This document shows positions 8,732-17,903 of a stretch of 64,000 nt of DNA, in pieces; within the stretch, counting starts at the first letter, position 1, and every line of letters begins with the position of its first letter. The notes under the pieces are model-generated. The model ran no database searches, had not been told where the DNA came from, and was given only the letters and a program-made list of their open reading frames with translations. The stretch is from Palsa-601 sp052146895 (GTDB taxonomy: Bacteria; Actinomycetota; Acidimicrobiia; Acidimicrobiales; Bog-793): contig JBKQLZ010000005.1 of the NCBI GenBank assembly GCA_052146895.1, positions 8,906 to 72,905 of the forward strand, read 5' to 3'. The position numbers and the translations under genes were made by a program.

Positions 8732-9084
8732 GCGGTCCGGGCGAAGAGGAGCCGCTCGACGTCGTCCAGGCGTTCGGCACGGCATGGGCGAACCATGACC
8801 TCGAAGCAACCTTGTCCACGATCACCGAGGACTGTGTGTTCGACGCCACAGGGCCTGCCCCCGATGGCATTCGGCACACCGGCCGGGACGCGGTTCGACG
8901 GGCATGGGAATCCATATTCAACGATGCCGCCTCCCTCTTCGAGACAGAGGACATCTTCGCGATGGGTGACCGTGTCGTGCAGCTTTGGCGATACAGCTGG
9001 AACGGCGGGCACATCCGGGGGGTGGATGTCTTCCGCGTGAGGGACGGCAAGGTCTCCGAGAAGCTCTCGTACGTGAAGGGTTGA
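8728..9084 (+). CDS. SnoaL/NTF2-like protein
   Basis: This 118-aa protein starts at the ATG that overlaps the cupin stop. The pattern FGTAWANHDLEATLSTITEDCVFDATGP, then GRDAVRRAWESIF and a beta-rich end (VDVFRVRDGKVSEKLSYVKG) is typical of the SnoaL-like branch of the NTF2 fold, cone-shaped pockets that bind or isomerise small hydrophobic molecules. A second SnoaL-like gene follows four bases later, so the pair may form a heteromer or act in consecutive steps. No catalytic residues can be named with confidence. Confidence 0.75.
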   Translation: MSGPGEEEPLDVVQAFGTAWANHDLEATLSTITEDCVFDATGPAPDGIRHTGRDAVRRAWESIFNDAASLFETEDIFAMGDRVVQLWRYSWNGGHIRGVDVFRVRDGKVSEKLSYVKG

Positions 9085-9088
9085 CGAC

Positions 9089-9490
9089 ATGACCACGGCG
9101 AGATCGCCCGTCAGCACCGCCAGCTCGGTCGACCGTTTGCTTGCTGGCATCGAGGCAGGCGCCGTCCCCCGCGATGCTTTCTGCGACGACGCGGTATTGG
9201 ACGCCACAGTCCCGAACTGGCGCTTCCGAGCAAGCGGTGGCGAGGCCGTGCACGCCGAGTTGGCCAAGTGGTTCGCCGATCCCGGGCACTTCGAGGAGTT
9301 GCGGCGCTTCGCAATTGATGACGGCGAGCTCGTGGAGTTCACGCTCGCGTGGCAAGAGGGCGGAGTCGCGCACGCTTGTCATCAAGCACATCTGTTGCGC
9401 ATGCGAGACGGACTCGTTGCATCAGACACCGCGTTCTGCGGTGGCCGTTGGCCCGCGCGGCTGCTCGCCGAGATGAGCGCAGCGCAATAG
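9089..9490 (+). CDS. Second SnoaL/NTF2-like protein
   Basis: The 133-aa product follows the first SnoaL-like gene after four bases. It shares the general layout, with an N-terminal helix pair (VDRLLAGIEAGAVPRDAFCDDAVLDATVPNW in separate segments), then a beta-sheet half (ELVEFTLAWQEG, HLLRMRDGLVASDTAF). It is more diverged than its neighbour. It probably works with the cupin and the aminotransferase downstream in modifying one small molecule, whose identity is unknown. The family call rests on fold pattern rather than a strict motif. Confidence 0.6.
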   Translation: MTTARSPVSTASSVDRLLAGIEAGAVPRDAFCDDAVLDATVPNWRFRASGGEAVHAELAKWFADPGHFEELRRFAIDDGELVEFTLAWQEGGVAHACHQAHLLRMRDGLVASDTAFCGGRWPARLLAEMSAAQ

Positions 9491-9539
9491 GCGGCTCACG
9501 AGCTCGTCCCCACGATTGGAGTAGCGCGAGACTTCGTCG

Positions 9540-10730
9540 ATGTCGCTTGACCTTGCTCGGTTGCGAGCAGACACACCCGGCTGCGAACAAGTGGCCCACC
9601 TCAACAACGCGGGCGCGGCACTATCTCCAAGGCCCGTCCTCGAAGCCTTCGTCGGTCACATCGAGCTCGAGGCGCGTATGGGGGGCTACGAAGCTGCGGA
9701 CTTTGCTGCAGAGGCGATCGGGGCCGCAGCCGCATCGGTCGGCCGCCTCCTCGGCGTTGACCCGCTGGATATAGCACTGACCCAGAACGACACGGCTTCG
9801 TGGGCGAAGGCGTTCTGGGGCCTTGCCTTCGGTGGATGGTTCGACGGCGGCGGTCGCGTCCTCGTCGATCGTGCCGCCTACAACAGTCACTACCTTGCCC
9901 TCCTGCAGGCTCGGGAGCGTTTCGGCATCAGCATCGAAGCGGTCGAATCGACCGAGGACGGCTCGGTCGACCTCGACGAGCTCGACCGCTGCCTCAACAG
10001 CGACGTGCGAATGGTGACGGCCACGCACGTCGGCACCCATCGAGGCCTCGTGAACCCGGTGGCTGAGGTGGGTGCGCGGACGCGAGCTGCCGGCGTGCCC
10101 TTCTTCCTCGATGCCTGCCAGTCCGCCGGGCAGCTCGTGGTCGACCTTCCGGTCATCGGATGCGACGTGGCGACCGGCACAGGACGCAAGTGGCTCCGCG
10201 CGCCGCGCGGCACCGGCTGGCTCTTCGTCGCGCCGGAGTGGTCGGAGCGGATGTCTCCTCCCGGAATCGACGGGAGATCAGCAGAGTGGGTCGACGCGAG
10301 CAGCTACGAGCTGCGTGAGCGGGCGCGGCGTTTCGAGGAGTTCGAGACGTCGTACGCGGCGCGGCTCGGGTTCGGGGCCGCGGTCGACTACGCGCTCGAC
10401 ATCGGTATCCATCTGATCGCGGAGCGGATCGAGAAGTTGGCCGAGGAGTTGAGGAGCGGACTCGTCGCGAGCGGAGCGGCCGTTCATGACGGCGGGACGA
10501 AGCGGTCGGGAATTGTCACGTTCACCGTGCCGGGCCACGACTGCTCATCTGTCCAGGAGTCGCTCAGAGGGGTCGGCATCAACGTGTCTGTCACGCGAGC
10601 GCCTTGGGCTCGCCTGGACATGGAGCAGCGCGGTGTGTCCGAGGCAGTCCGGGCCTCCCCGCACGCGTACAACTCCGAAGAGGAGATCCGGCAACTGGTC
10701 GAGCAAGTAGCCCAGCTCGTCAGCGCCTAG
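9540..10730 (+). CDS. Class V aminotransferase-family PLP enzyme
   Basis: The 396-aa protein has the class V aminotransferase/cysteine desulfurase-like layout: a substrate loop HLNNAGAALSPRPV near the start, FFLDACQSAGQ carrying the PLP-contacting Asp, and ATGTGRKWLRAPRGTG, where the Lys is the likely Schiff-base residue. The kynureninase/isopenicillin-epimerase-like branch looks closer than NifS, because no desulfurase cysteine loop is evident. It lies 49 bases after the SnoaL genes and ends the TetR-controlled unit. Its stop overlaps the stop of the convergent propeller gene in the palindrome CTAG. Confidence 0.82.
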   Translation: MSLDLARLRADTPGCEQVAHLNNAGAALSPRPVLEAFVGHIELEARMGGYEAADFAAEAIGAAAASVGRLLGVDPLDIALTQNDTASWAKAFWGLAFGGWFDGGGRVLVDRAAYNSHYLALLQARERFGISIEAVESTEDGSVDLDELDRCLNSDVRMVTATHVGTHRGLVNPVAEVGARTRAAGVPFFLDACQSAGQLVVDLPVIGCDVATGTGRKWLRAPRGTGWLFVAPEWSERMSPPGIDGRSAEWVDASSYELRERARRFEEFETSYAARLGFGAAVDYALDIGIHLIAERIEKLAEELRSGLVASGAAVHDGGTKRSGIVTFTVPGHDCSSVQESLRGVGINVSVTRAPWARLDMEQRGVSEAVRASPHAYNSEEEIRQLVEQVAQLVSA

Positions 10731-11836
10731 AGAGTCGGCAGGCTCGCCGTCGTCCAGCTGGCTCCGTAATTCGTGGTCTTCAAGATGACACCAGCGCCTT
10801 TGGTGGTCTGCCCGACGGCAATGCAGTGACCCGAGCCCGGGCTGCACGAGACCGTGTCCAAGAAGTAGGCGGTGTGCTCCCTCACCTGCGTCCAAGAGCT
10901 GCCGCCGTTGCGCGTAGTCTCGACGGCGGCCCAGAAGTCGTACTTGGCGTTCGGCGGCTTGCCGGACACGACCGTGTAGCCGATGCCGACGGCGAGGCAA
11001 TGACGGCTGCCGGGGCAGGCGAGGCCATCGAGCGCGATCACCGAGGGCGCACTCTTGACGCGGTACGACCAGGTGGCACCGCCGTTTGTCGAGGCCTCGA
11101 TGTAGGCAGATGTGTTCTCGGGAACCGCCGACGTGATGTTGCCGAGCGCGACGCAGTCCTTTGCTGACTTGCATGCGACGCTGTCCAGTAGCGGCGGCGA
11201 CTTGGAACTCACCAGCTTCCAGGAGCTGCCTCCAGTCACAGTGGTGAGCACCCCGTATCCGACGATCATGCACTGCTTCGTCGTGCGGCACTCGATCCCG
11301 AACTCACTGTCCATCGGGATGGTGAGCTTCGGGGTCGCTTGCTGGTTCCAGGTGGCGCCTCCGTTCGAGGTCGCGATGACGATGTCAGCGCCTGTGTCCA
11401 CGACCTCTCCGACGGCCCAGCAGTTCGTGGCGCTCGGGCACGTGAGCGCCTGTAGATCGGTGATGTCCGACGGGAGCGTCTTCGGGGTCCATGCGGTACC
11501 ACCGTCAATCGTTGAGAGGACGACGCTGGCGCTCTTGGTTGATCCGATCGCCCAGCAGTGCGTGGTCGTAGGGCAAGCTATCGCCGCTACGCGGCTCACG
11601 TCCTTCGGGCTGTCCTGAGCGGTCCAGGTGACGCCTGCATTCGTCGTTGTCAGGATCACTGTTCCCGTCGTCGTGGTGCCAGCCGCCCAACATGTTCGCT
11701 TGGTGGGGCACGACACGGCGGACAGCTCAGTGATCTTTGGCGTCTTCAGGGACGCTGACGATGAGGTCGAGCCGACGGCCGTTAGCGCGCCAGCGATCAG
11801 GAGCAGGGGAAGCGCGTACCTCAATAATCTCGCCAC
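10727..11836 (-). CDS. Secreted Cys-rich BNR/Ycf48-like beta-propeller protein
   Basis: This 369-aa protein has an N-terminal signal peptide (RLLRYALPLLLIAGALTAVG) and about seven repeats of the form C-P-x3-x-CWAxG ... TTNGGxTWT, a BNR/photosystem-II-stability-like propeller repeat with paired cysteines. The cysteines probably form disulfides outside the cell. The GTG at 11836 has a good ribosome site (gaggtgggg) about 7 bases upstream, so it is preferred to an ATG-type start at 11878. It is a clear relative of the larger protein at 20631-22643. Its function is unknown; surface binding is a guess. Confidence 0.75.
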   Translation of the reverse strand: MARLLRYALPLLLIAGALTAVGSTSSSASLKTPKITELSAVSCPTKRTCWAAGTTTTGTVILTTTNAGVTWTAQDSPKDVSRVAAIACPTTTHCWAIGSTKSASVVLSTIDGGTAWTPKTLPSDITDLQALTCPSATNCWAVGEVVDTGADIVIATSNGGATWNQQATPKLTIPMDSEFGIECRTTKQCMIVGYGVLTTVTGGSSWKLVSSKSPPLLDSVACKSAKDCVALGNITSAVPENTSAYIEASTNGGATWSYRVKSAPSVIALDGLACPGSRHCLAVGIGYTVVSGKPPNAKYDFWAAVETTRNGGSSWTQVREHTAYFLDTVSCSPGSGHCIAVGQTTKGAGVILKTTNYGASWTTASLPTL

Positions 11837-11946
11837 AGAATCCCCACCTCTCGCTCGAGCTGGGTGCTGCGCACCCATCCGGCGGTGAATCTACGCCTCG
11901 GGTAGTGACCTTTGACGGTCGCCCATCGGGTACTCTTCGGGTCCCC

Positions 11947-12020
<74 letters not shown>

Positions 12021-12245
12021 CTCGTTGCCCCTGGTAGCCGCCCTTTATTTGCTCCGCTGCCGCTCGTTCGAGCCCTCGAAATGCCCGGCGTGACCTAAAC
12101 GTGACCAATCGGATTTTCGAGTGCCGCAAGACGACGGATCTGTTCCGCGCTGAATGAAGCTCTGGCGCTGACTCAGCCGGCAAGGCATCCCTTCCTCGCG
12201 GCGCCGACACGACCACCCTGTTCAGAAGGCCTCATCGCTGGTCGC

Positions 12246-12659
12246 TTACGGCAGCAGCTCGAAGGCCTCCACATGTCGCGGCCGAACTACGGTGAAGTCC
12301 CGATGGTTGAGTGTCGCCAAGGCCCCAATCTTGAGTCGTTCAGCCACCGCAACCACGCTGGCGTCCACCAGCCCTAATCCAAGATCCGCGTACCTGGAGA
12401 CGAGCTCAATGACGCGCTCCCAGTCCGGCTCGAGCAGATCGACTCGCGTGAGCTCTCCTGCAAGGATCGATGCCAGAAACGCCGCTTCAGCTTCTGGACC
12501 GAGCCGACACTCGATCAGCCAGGATGCCTCAACCATCACGGGCGTTGGCAAGATGAGCTCGGAGGCGGGCCGACCGGCGAGGAGTTCGTCACAACGCTCG
12601 TGATCCCCATCAGCGGCGTCCGCCACAGCAAAGAGCACACCGGTGTCGAGGACGAGCAT
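12246..12659 (-). CDS. vapC: PIN-domain ribonuclease toxin (VapC family)
   Basis: This 137-aa PIN protein carries the acidic residues expected for metal-dependent RNase activity: MLVLDTGVLFAVAD at the start, an internal Glu in VMVEASWLIE, and LGLVDASVVAVAE with ATLNHRDF near the C-terminus. VapC toxins cut specific RNAs and are held in check by a cognate antitoxin. The gene lies 9 bases after the small gene that encodes the antitoxin, on the same strand. The catalytic set looks intact. Confidence 0.88.
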   Translation of the reverse strand: MLVLDTGVLFAVADAADGDHERCDELLAGRPASELILPTPVMVEASWLIECRLGPEAEAAFLASILAGELTRVDLLEPDWERVIELVSRYADLGLGLVDASVVAVAERLKIGALATLNHRDFTVVRPRHVEAFELLP

Positions 12660-12668
12660 CGGTGGCGC

Positions 12669-12908
12669 TCAGATATCGCGTGCAGTCTTGTCTTCGAGGA
12701 CCTCAGCGATGACTTCGCGATGACGACGGCCGATGTCTCCCCCAGCGGGCCCGGAGGAACCCACGCCGGAAAAGCTCAGGCTGCGGCGAGGCGGCAGTTG
12801 AGCGGCGATGGCTTCCAAGGCGACCTCCTCGGGCGACTGGTGGCGCGCTGCAGCCACCTCCTCGACCCGGCGGGCCAACTCCTCGGGCACATTTACCGTG
12901 AGCGCCAT
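12669..12908 (-). CDS. vapB: VapB-type antitoxin
   Basis: The 79-aa protein begins MALTVNVPEELARRVEEVAAARHQSPEEVALEAI, a ribbon-helix-helix pattern that binds operator DNA. A flexible C-terminal tail (HREVIAEVLEDKTARDI) should wrap the toxin. The open frame extends upstream to 13151, but only the part from this ATG looks like a protein of the family. It is the first gene of the pair and probably autoregulates it. No obvious palindrome was picked out in its leader. Confidence 0.8.
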   Translation of the reverse strand: MALTVNVPEELARRVEEVAAARHQSPEEVALEAIAAQLPPRRSLSFSGVGSSGPAGGDIGRRHREVIAEVLEDKTARDI

Positions 12909-13199
12909 AGATGCAAGCGTAGAGCCGCGAGAGGACTCAGTTGACGGATTCCTGTGATTCTCTTGTGGTCGGCCGCCGGCGACTCCGAGCGGCCCCTTTC
13001 GGTCAGCCGTTCGGTGCGGGTGTCCAAGGCGAGATGGGCCAGCACGGGGTGTCCAGAACGTCGGAGCCAGCCAGCCAGAGGCAGGTGGAAGGCGGATGGC
13101 ACCTCGGGCACACCACCGCGGCCGCCCTCTGCACGCCCCACCAGCGGCCACCAGCTGGGCTAAGTAGGGTGTGCGGCGTCGACCTGCCAGGGAGTGACA

Positions 13200-14258
13200 A
13201 TGGCATCTTCGAGGAGAGGGTCTGACGGAGACGAAGAACCGCGAGCCGACCTCGACCCCTCTGTCCGTGACGTGGTGGCCCGAAGTCAGTTGCTGTGCCT
13301 GGTCATCGAGGTTCCTTCCGAGTTGATCGTTGCCGCGAGCCCTAGCGCAGCGCGCCTGCTCACGACGCGAGGCGAAGACGTAGCCGGACGCAACCTAGAA
13401 GACTTCCTCGCCGACGATCCTGCGGGAGGCGTGGAGCTGCTCCACGCCGGGAAATTGATGGGCTACGAGACGGTTCGACGTGTCAGGCAAGGCAAGGACG
13501 AGATCCAGTTGCACGCCTGGGTGCAAGCGCTTCGCGACGTCGCCCCGCCTCGGTACGCGCTGATCGTGGCGTGGGAGAGCGACACCACGAGAGTGGCCGT
13601 ACCGCCATTGGCAGATGCAGCACTGCCGCCAGTGGTTGGCACGGTCGACCGTGACCTCCTCATCGACAGGATAAGCGCTGAGGTGCGTGAGGTTCTCGGC
13701 TACGGTCCTGAAGCACTCCTCGGTCAGTCGCTTCTGCGTCTCGTGGAGGAGCCGGACATAGCGAACGTCCTACTCGTTCTCGGCCACGCAGCGACGAACG
13801 GCAGGGGTGCACGTCACCGGGTGCGGGTTCGGACCGCCGATGGGGACTCCGTGCTCTGCTGGGTTCTCGTCTTGCCGCTAGTACCTCTGCCTAGCGCGGC
13901 ATTCGCTCTCTTGCCCGGCGAGGAGCGCGTCGACGACGCATTGGTCTCCGGACGGGCGATCGAACAGATCATGGATCGGCTTGGCCGGACTATCTCCGGA
14001 GCCACGCTCTCTCGCGAAGTCGCCGGGGCGCCATGGAGTACGTCGTCCTCACTGAGCACCCTGTCCTCTCGCGAACTCGACATCGTCCGCCGGCTGGCTG
14101 CCGGTGACCGCGTGCCGACGATCGCAGCGACGCTCTACGTGAGTCAAAGCACGGTTCGCAACCATCTCTCAGCGGTGTTTCGGAAGCTCGGCGTCCACTC
14201 TCAACAGGAGCTCATCGACGTGCTGCGAGAAATGAGCGCTCCGTCGTCAGACGAGTGA
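13200..14258 (+). CDS. PAS-domain LuxR-type transcriptional regulator
   Basis: The 352-aa protein ends with a LuxR/FixJ-type helix-turn-helix (LSSRELDIVRRLAAGDRV, then STVRNHLSAVFRKLGVHS). Before it lie two PAS-like regions: residues about 30-120 (LCLVIEVPSELIVAASPSAARLL) and about 150-250 (DRISAEVREVLGYGPEALLGQS). No receiver domain or kinase partner is evident, so it probably senses a small ligand or redox state directly. The ATG at 13200 is preferred over a GTG at 13194, because GGGAG then has a workable spacing. A GGDEF/EAL gene follows. Confidence 0.88.
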   Translation: MASSRRGSDGDEEPRADLDPSVRDVVARSQLLCLVIEVPSELIVAASPSAARLLTTRGEDVAGRNLEDFLADDPAGGVELLHAGKLMGYETVRRVRQGKDEIQLHAWVQALRDVAPPRYALIVAWESDTTRVAVPPLADAALPPVVGTVDRDLLIDRISAEVREVLGYGPEALLGQSLLRLVEEPDIANVLLVLGHAATNGRGARHRVRVRTADGDSVLCWVLVLPLVPLPSAAFALLPGEERVDDALVSGRAIEQIMDRLGRTISGATLSREVAGAPWSTSSSLSTLSSRELDIVRRLAAGDRVPTIAATLYVSQSTVRNHLSAVFRKLGVHSQQELIDVLREMSAPSSDE

Positions 14259-14369
14259 CACTTCGCCCATAGGCACGGCACGCCAGCTAGCGGACACTGG
14301 ACGGACCATGTCAATTGGCGACCCACCGGCGCGCCGCGCCTTCAGTTCTTGAGCGCCCAACAGGAGCCC

Positions 14370-15674
14370 ATGACCGACGCTCCCTCCGGCATGCCCGATC
14401 CCGCTCAGTTGCCTGGCCTTGTGAGCAGGGCGGCATTGCTGCGCGCTGCCTGGCAGTCGATCTCAATGCACAGAGATGTGGCGCTGCTCGTTCTCGACGT
14501 CGATCGATTCCGCACCATCAACGAGTCTCTTGGACAGATCGTCGGCGACGGCGTGCTCGCTGTCGTCGCTGAACGGTTACGAGGCTGGGTGAGGCCGGAT
14601 GTCACTGTGGGTCGGATCGGAGACGACGAATTTGGCCTGCTAATCGCATCTGGCGTCGACCCGGAACTCCTCACGGCGTACGGCGAGCACCTCGTCGCAC
14701 TGCTGGGTCTACCAATGCGTGTCAGCGGGGAGGAGGTCCGAATCACAGTGAGCGTAGGCATCTTTCTCCCGGGCGAAGGGACGACCACGGTAGAGAGCCT
14801 GCTTCGCAGCGCGGGGCTCGCCCTAGCTCATGCAAAACACCTGGGCGGGAATCGATGTGAGCTCCTCGATGAGGCAGAGCGCAAGTCAGCAACGGCGAGG
14901 GCAAGGCTAGAAACCGATCTACGAATAGCCCTCGACAGCCATCAACTGACGGTCCACTTCCAGCCAGTCGTCCGCTTCGACGGCACGATTGTCAGCGTCG
15001 AAGCGCTCGCGCGATGGTTGCACCCGACGCTCGGAGCAATCTCGCCGTATGAGTTCGTCCCGCTCGCCGAGGAGGCGGGACTGATCACCATGTTGGGGAC
15101 ACAGGTGATCGAGATCGCGGCAACACAGGTCGCTCTGTGGCGCAGAGCCCTGGCTCCCTCGCTGCGGCTGTCAGTCAATACGTCGGCGTGTCAGTTCGTT
15201 GAAGACGGATCAGCCGAAGCCATACGGGAGGCGCTAGCGAGAACTGGCCTCGATCCCGCGGCCGTGTGCCTGGAGTTGACGGAGACGGCCTTTCTCGAGA
15301 ATCAAGAGCACGCGGCAGCTGCGCTCACCGAGTTGCATCGCCACGGCATGGAGATCGCCGTGGACGACTTCGGCACCGGCTACTCCTCGCTCTTGTACCT
15401 AGATCAGTTCCCTGTCCAAATCCTGAAAGTGGATCGGTATTTCATCGCCCGCCTTGGCACCGAGCGGTCGGCGACCGGCATCGTCGAGGCGATCGTCAAA
15501 CTGGCGCACTCGCTCGGACTTCTCGCAGTCGCGGAGGGAGTCGAGACCATCGAGCAGGTACGAGCCCTGACTGACCTTGGGTGCGACCTTGGGCAGGGCT
15601 ATTACTGGTGCCGTCCCCTGCCGGCGACCGAGATGGAGACGTTGCTGGAGATTCGAGCGACCAAGTTCACTTAG
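14370..15674 (+). CDS. GGDEF/EAL domain protein (c-di-GMP turnover)
   Basis: The 434-aa protein has an N-terminal GGDEF-like domain in which the signature reads GDDEF (GRIGDDEFGLL), so cyclase activity is uncertain. A C-terminal EAL domain keeps VEALARWLHP, LELTETAFLEN, AVDDFGTGYSSL and LKVDRYFI, consistent with a working c-di-GMP phosphodiesterase. No transmembrane or sensor domain is seen, so it is cytosolic. It follows the PAS-LuxR gene by 111 bases on the same strand and may be co-regulated. A TTG at 14349 is an alternative start. Confidence 0.9.
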   Translation: MTDAPSGMPDPAQLPGLVSRAALLRAAWQSISMHRDVALLVLDVDRFRTINESLGQIVGDGVLAVVAERLRGWVRPDVTVGRIGDDEFGLLIASGVDPELLTAYGEHLVALLGLPMRVSGEEVRITVSVGIFLPGEGTTTVESLLRSAGLALAHAKHLGGNRCELLDEAERKSATARARLETDLRIALDSHQLTVHFQPVVRFDGTIVSVEALARWLHPTLGAISPYEFVPLAEEAGLITMLGTQVIEIAATQVALWRRALAPSLRLSVNTSACQFVEDGSAEAIREALARTGLDPAAVCLELTETAFLENQEHAAAALTELHRHGMEIAVDDFGTGYSSLLYLDQFPVQILKVDRYFIARLGTERSATGIVEAIVKLAHSLGLLAVAEGVETIEQVRALTDLGCDLGQGYYWCRPLPATEMETLLEIRATKFT

Positions 15675-15843
15675 CGAGGTGCAGCGCCAATCGGCGCCGA
15701 GGCCTAGTCGTCGCCTCCTCCGAGGTAGTAATCAACGATGGTCTTGGCGGTGGTGGCCGTCGCCGGAATGCACGACGCTCGCCACCTTCGAGCCAGTGCC
15801 AGGAGCGAGTGCCGAGACGTACTTCGCACTTGACTGCGGGCGG

Positions 15844-16359
15844 CTACCAGTGGCCTCGGTGGACGACCTCGTCGAACGGGCGGCGGTCGGGGCGGGCGAT
15901 CGGCTTGAGGGGCCGGTCGGCCGGATAGCCCAGGGCCAGCATGTAGGCGCAGATCCGGTTCTCGGATATGCCGAGAATGCGCCGGCAGGCCTCTTGGTCG
16001 CCGATGGCCGAGTGGCCTGAACCGATGCCCAGGTCGGTGGCGGACAACATCATCGCCATAGTCGCCTGGCCCAGGTCGTACTGGTCGATGGTGAGATAGC
16101 GCTCCTCCTCCGGCTGCCGAAGGGTCATCACTACGGCCGCGGCTGCTCCGGCCAGGTGCCGCGCCCCCATCCACACCGTGGTGAGCTCCTGCAGCTGGGA
16201 CCGGTCGGTCACCAGCACGAAGTCCCAAGGCTGCCGGTTGGACGCCGATGGTGAACGCCAGCCGGCTTCGAGGATCCTGTCGAGGTCGCCGGCCGCGATG
16301 AGCCGGTCCTCGTAGGTACGGACGTTACGGCGGGCCCTGATGGCGTCCCATGTCTCCAT
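15844..16359 (-). CDS. Nitroreductase-family flavoprotein
   Basis: The 171-aa protein has the N-terminal FMN-binding pattern IRARRNVRTYEDRLI and SPSASNRQPWDFVLV typical of the nitroreductase family, then a DLGQATMAMMLSATDLGIGS helix and the late LGYPADRPL segment. Such enzymes use FMN and NAD(P)H to reduce quinones, nitro compounds or related substrates, usually as dimers. It is divergent from the aldo/keto reductase. The 169 bases on its downstream side, up to the GGDEF/EAL gene, show no gene. Confidence 0.88.
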   Translation of the reverse strand: METWDAIRARRNVRTYEDRLIAAGDLDRILEAGWRSPSASNRQPWDFVLVTDRSQLQELTTVWMGARHLAGAAAAVVMTLRQPEEERYLTIDQYDLGQATMAMMLSATDLGIGSGHSAIGDQEACRRILGISENRICAYMLALGYPADRPLKPIARPDRRPFDEVVHRGHW

Positions 16360-16452
16360 AAGCCCAAGTTACGGGATGGGTGGGCGTGCGGCGTGGCGGC
16401 GTGATTCGAGGACAAGTACACGGGCCGCCCGCGCAGATCGGCTCTGTTAGAC

Positions 16453-17394
16453 ATGACCGTCATGGCTGATCTTCCTACCTCCACCCTTGGCCGTACCGGC
16501 CTCGAGGTGACCAAGCTGGGTTACGGGGCAATGGAACTGCGAGGACCCGGTGGCCGCGGCATGGGCCGCAACATCGACGACGAACAGGCCGGCGCAGTCC
16601 TCAACGCCGTTGTCGATGCCGGCATCAACTGGATCGACACGTCACCCGACTACGGCGTGTCCGAGGAGCTCATCGGTCGGCACCTCTCTGCCCGCCGGAG
16701 CGAGTTCTTCCTGGCATCGAAGTGCGCCTGTGCCGTGAGCCCAGACGGGTCGGCGACCGGCTTCGGGCAACACGACTTCAGCCGGTCCAACGTGCGGGCT
16801 GGTGTCGAACAGAGCCTGCATCGCATGAAGATGGACCACCTCGACCTGGTGCAATTCCATGCCAGTCCCTCCCGGGAGACCCTGGAAGCGAATGACTCGG
16901 TGAATGAGCTGGTCGAACTCCAGAGAGAGGGAAAGATCCGCTTCATCGGGATGTCAGGAACGCTGCCCAACATCGAGGCTCAGATCAGCATGGGCGTCTT
17001 CGACGTGTTCCAGATCCCCTACTCCGCCGTCGAGCGCGAGCACGAGGAGATCATCACCCGGGCAGCCAAGGCAGGTGCCGGCACCGTGATCCGCGGCGGG
17101 GTCGCCCGCGGCATTCCGGTGGCGCCAGACGACGTCATTGATCGCCTCCCCGAGAACTTCCGCGACGTGTACCGGGTCCGTCGCGACCGCTTCGAGGAAG
17201 CCAAGCTCGGGGACTTGCTCGATGGCATGTCCCGCATGGAGTTCATGCTCCGCTTCACGATCTCTCATCCCGACATGAACACGACCATCGTCGGCACCGC
17301 CAATCCAGAGCACCTGAAGGTCAACCTGGCCGCTGCAGCCAAAGGCCCCCTGCCCCGCGACCTCTACGAAGAGGCGAAGCGCCGCCTCACCTAA
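16453..17394 (+). CDS. Aldo/keto reductase
   Basis: This 313-aa NADPH-dependent oxidoreductase shows the start STLGRTGLEVTKLGYGAMEL and the catalytic tetrad in context: Asp in WIDTSPDYG, Tyr four residues on in the same stretch, Lys in FLASKCAC and His in LVQFHASPS. The C-terminal SHPDMNTTIVGTANPEHL is the usual cofactor-side motif. It acts on aldehydes or ketones that cannot be specified. ATG at 16453 or 16462 could be the start. It is divergent from the nitroreductase, with a short shared upstream region. Confidence 0.92.
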   Translation: MTVMADLPTSTLGRTGLEVTKLGYGAMELRGPGGRGMGRNIDDEQAGAVLNAVVDAGINWIDTSPDYGVSEELIGRHLSARRSEFFLASKCACAVSPDGSATGFGQHDFSRSNVRAGVEQSLHRMKMDHLDLVQFHASPSRETLEANDSVNELVELQREGKIRFIGMSGTLPNIEAQISMGVFDVFQIPYSAVEREHEEIITRAAKAGAGTVIRGGVARGIPVAPDDVIDRLPENFRDVYRVRRDRFEEAKLGDLLDGMSRMEFMLRFTISHPDMNTTIVGTANPEHLKVNLAAAAKGPLPRDLYEEAKRRLT

Positions 17395-17398
17395 AACC

Positions 17399-17418
17399 CG
17401 AGGGCTGACCTAGCCTCG
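17399..17418 (+). terminator. Weak hairpin after the aldo/keto reductase
   Basis: CGAGGGCT and AGCCTCG can pair with one bulge, starting five bases after the stop codon. No U-rich run follows. The remaining stretch to 17567 has no gene. It may help end transcription, but the stem is weak. Confidence 0.25.
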
Positions 17419-17567
17419 TATTGACGACCCCTCGCCCTCGCCCTCGCCTCACGACTCACGCTACCTTCGCTAGCTCGAAATGGCATGAGCGAGCCACGAC
17501 GGAATTGATCCGGCACGACGCTGCCACGGCGGCTGTTGAAACCGAGCGGGCCCACAGAACGCTGGAT

Positions 17568-17903
17568 TCAGGGACTCTGAGATTCCTCAACCGTTAGCTC
17601 AGCTGCCGGATCCGCTTCGAGGCGCGCTTCAGGGATCGGAAGACCGCTGCGGATCGAGTATCCGAACGTCCCGTCCTCGAGTCGGCGTTCGGCGCGGTCC
17701 AACGCCTCCAACCGCTCACGCAGCCCGGCAGCGACGGCGTCATCACCTTCTTCGGCCGTGAGCCTTTCCGCTGGATCCGTGAGATCTCCCGGGTCGTTCG
17801 CCGCCGCGCGATCCTCGTGCCCGGCCGAGAGCGTCTCGCTCAGCAGACCCTCGACACGCATCCGCTCCAACCTCAGCAGTTCTCTAGCCTGCGCTTGGTC
17901 CAT
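17568..17903 (-). CDS. DksA/TraR-family protein lacking the zinc-finger cysteines
   Basis: The 111-aa protein resembles the DksA/TraR family: a helical coiled-coil N-terminus with DPAERLTAEEGDDAVAAGLRERL in pieces, then DGTFGYSIRSGLPIPEARLEADPAA. In the family the last stretch is YGxCxxCGxPIPxxRLxAxPxA followed by two more cysteines. Here the cysteine positions are Ser or other residues and no cysteine occurs at all. It may still fold and bind RNA polymerase without zinc. It is divergent from the peroxiredoxin operon. The open frame continues upstream to 18356, but only this part is family-like. Confidence 0.75.
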   Translation of the reverse strand: MDQAQARELLRLERMRVEGLLSETLSAGHEDRAAANDPGDLTDPAERLTAEEGDDAVAAGLRERLEALDRAERRLEDGTFGYSIRSGLPIPEARLEADPAAELTVEESQSP

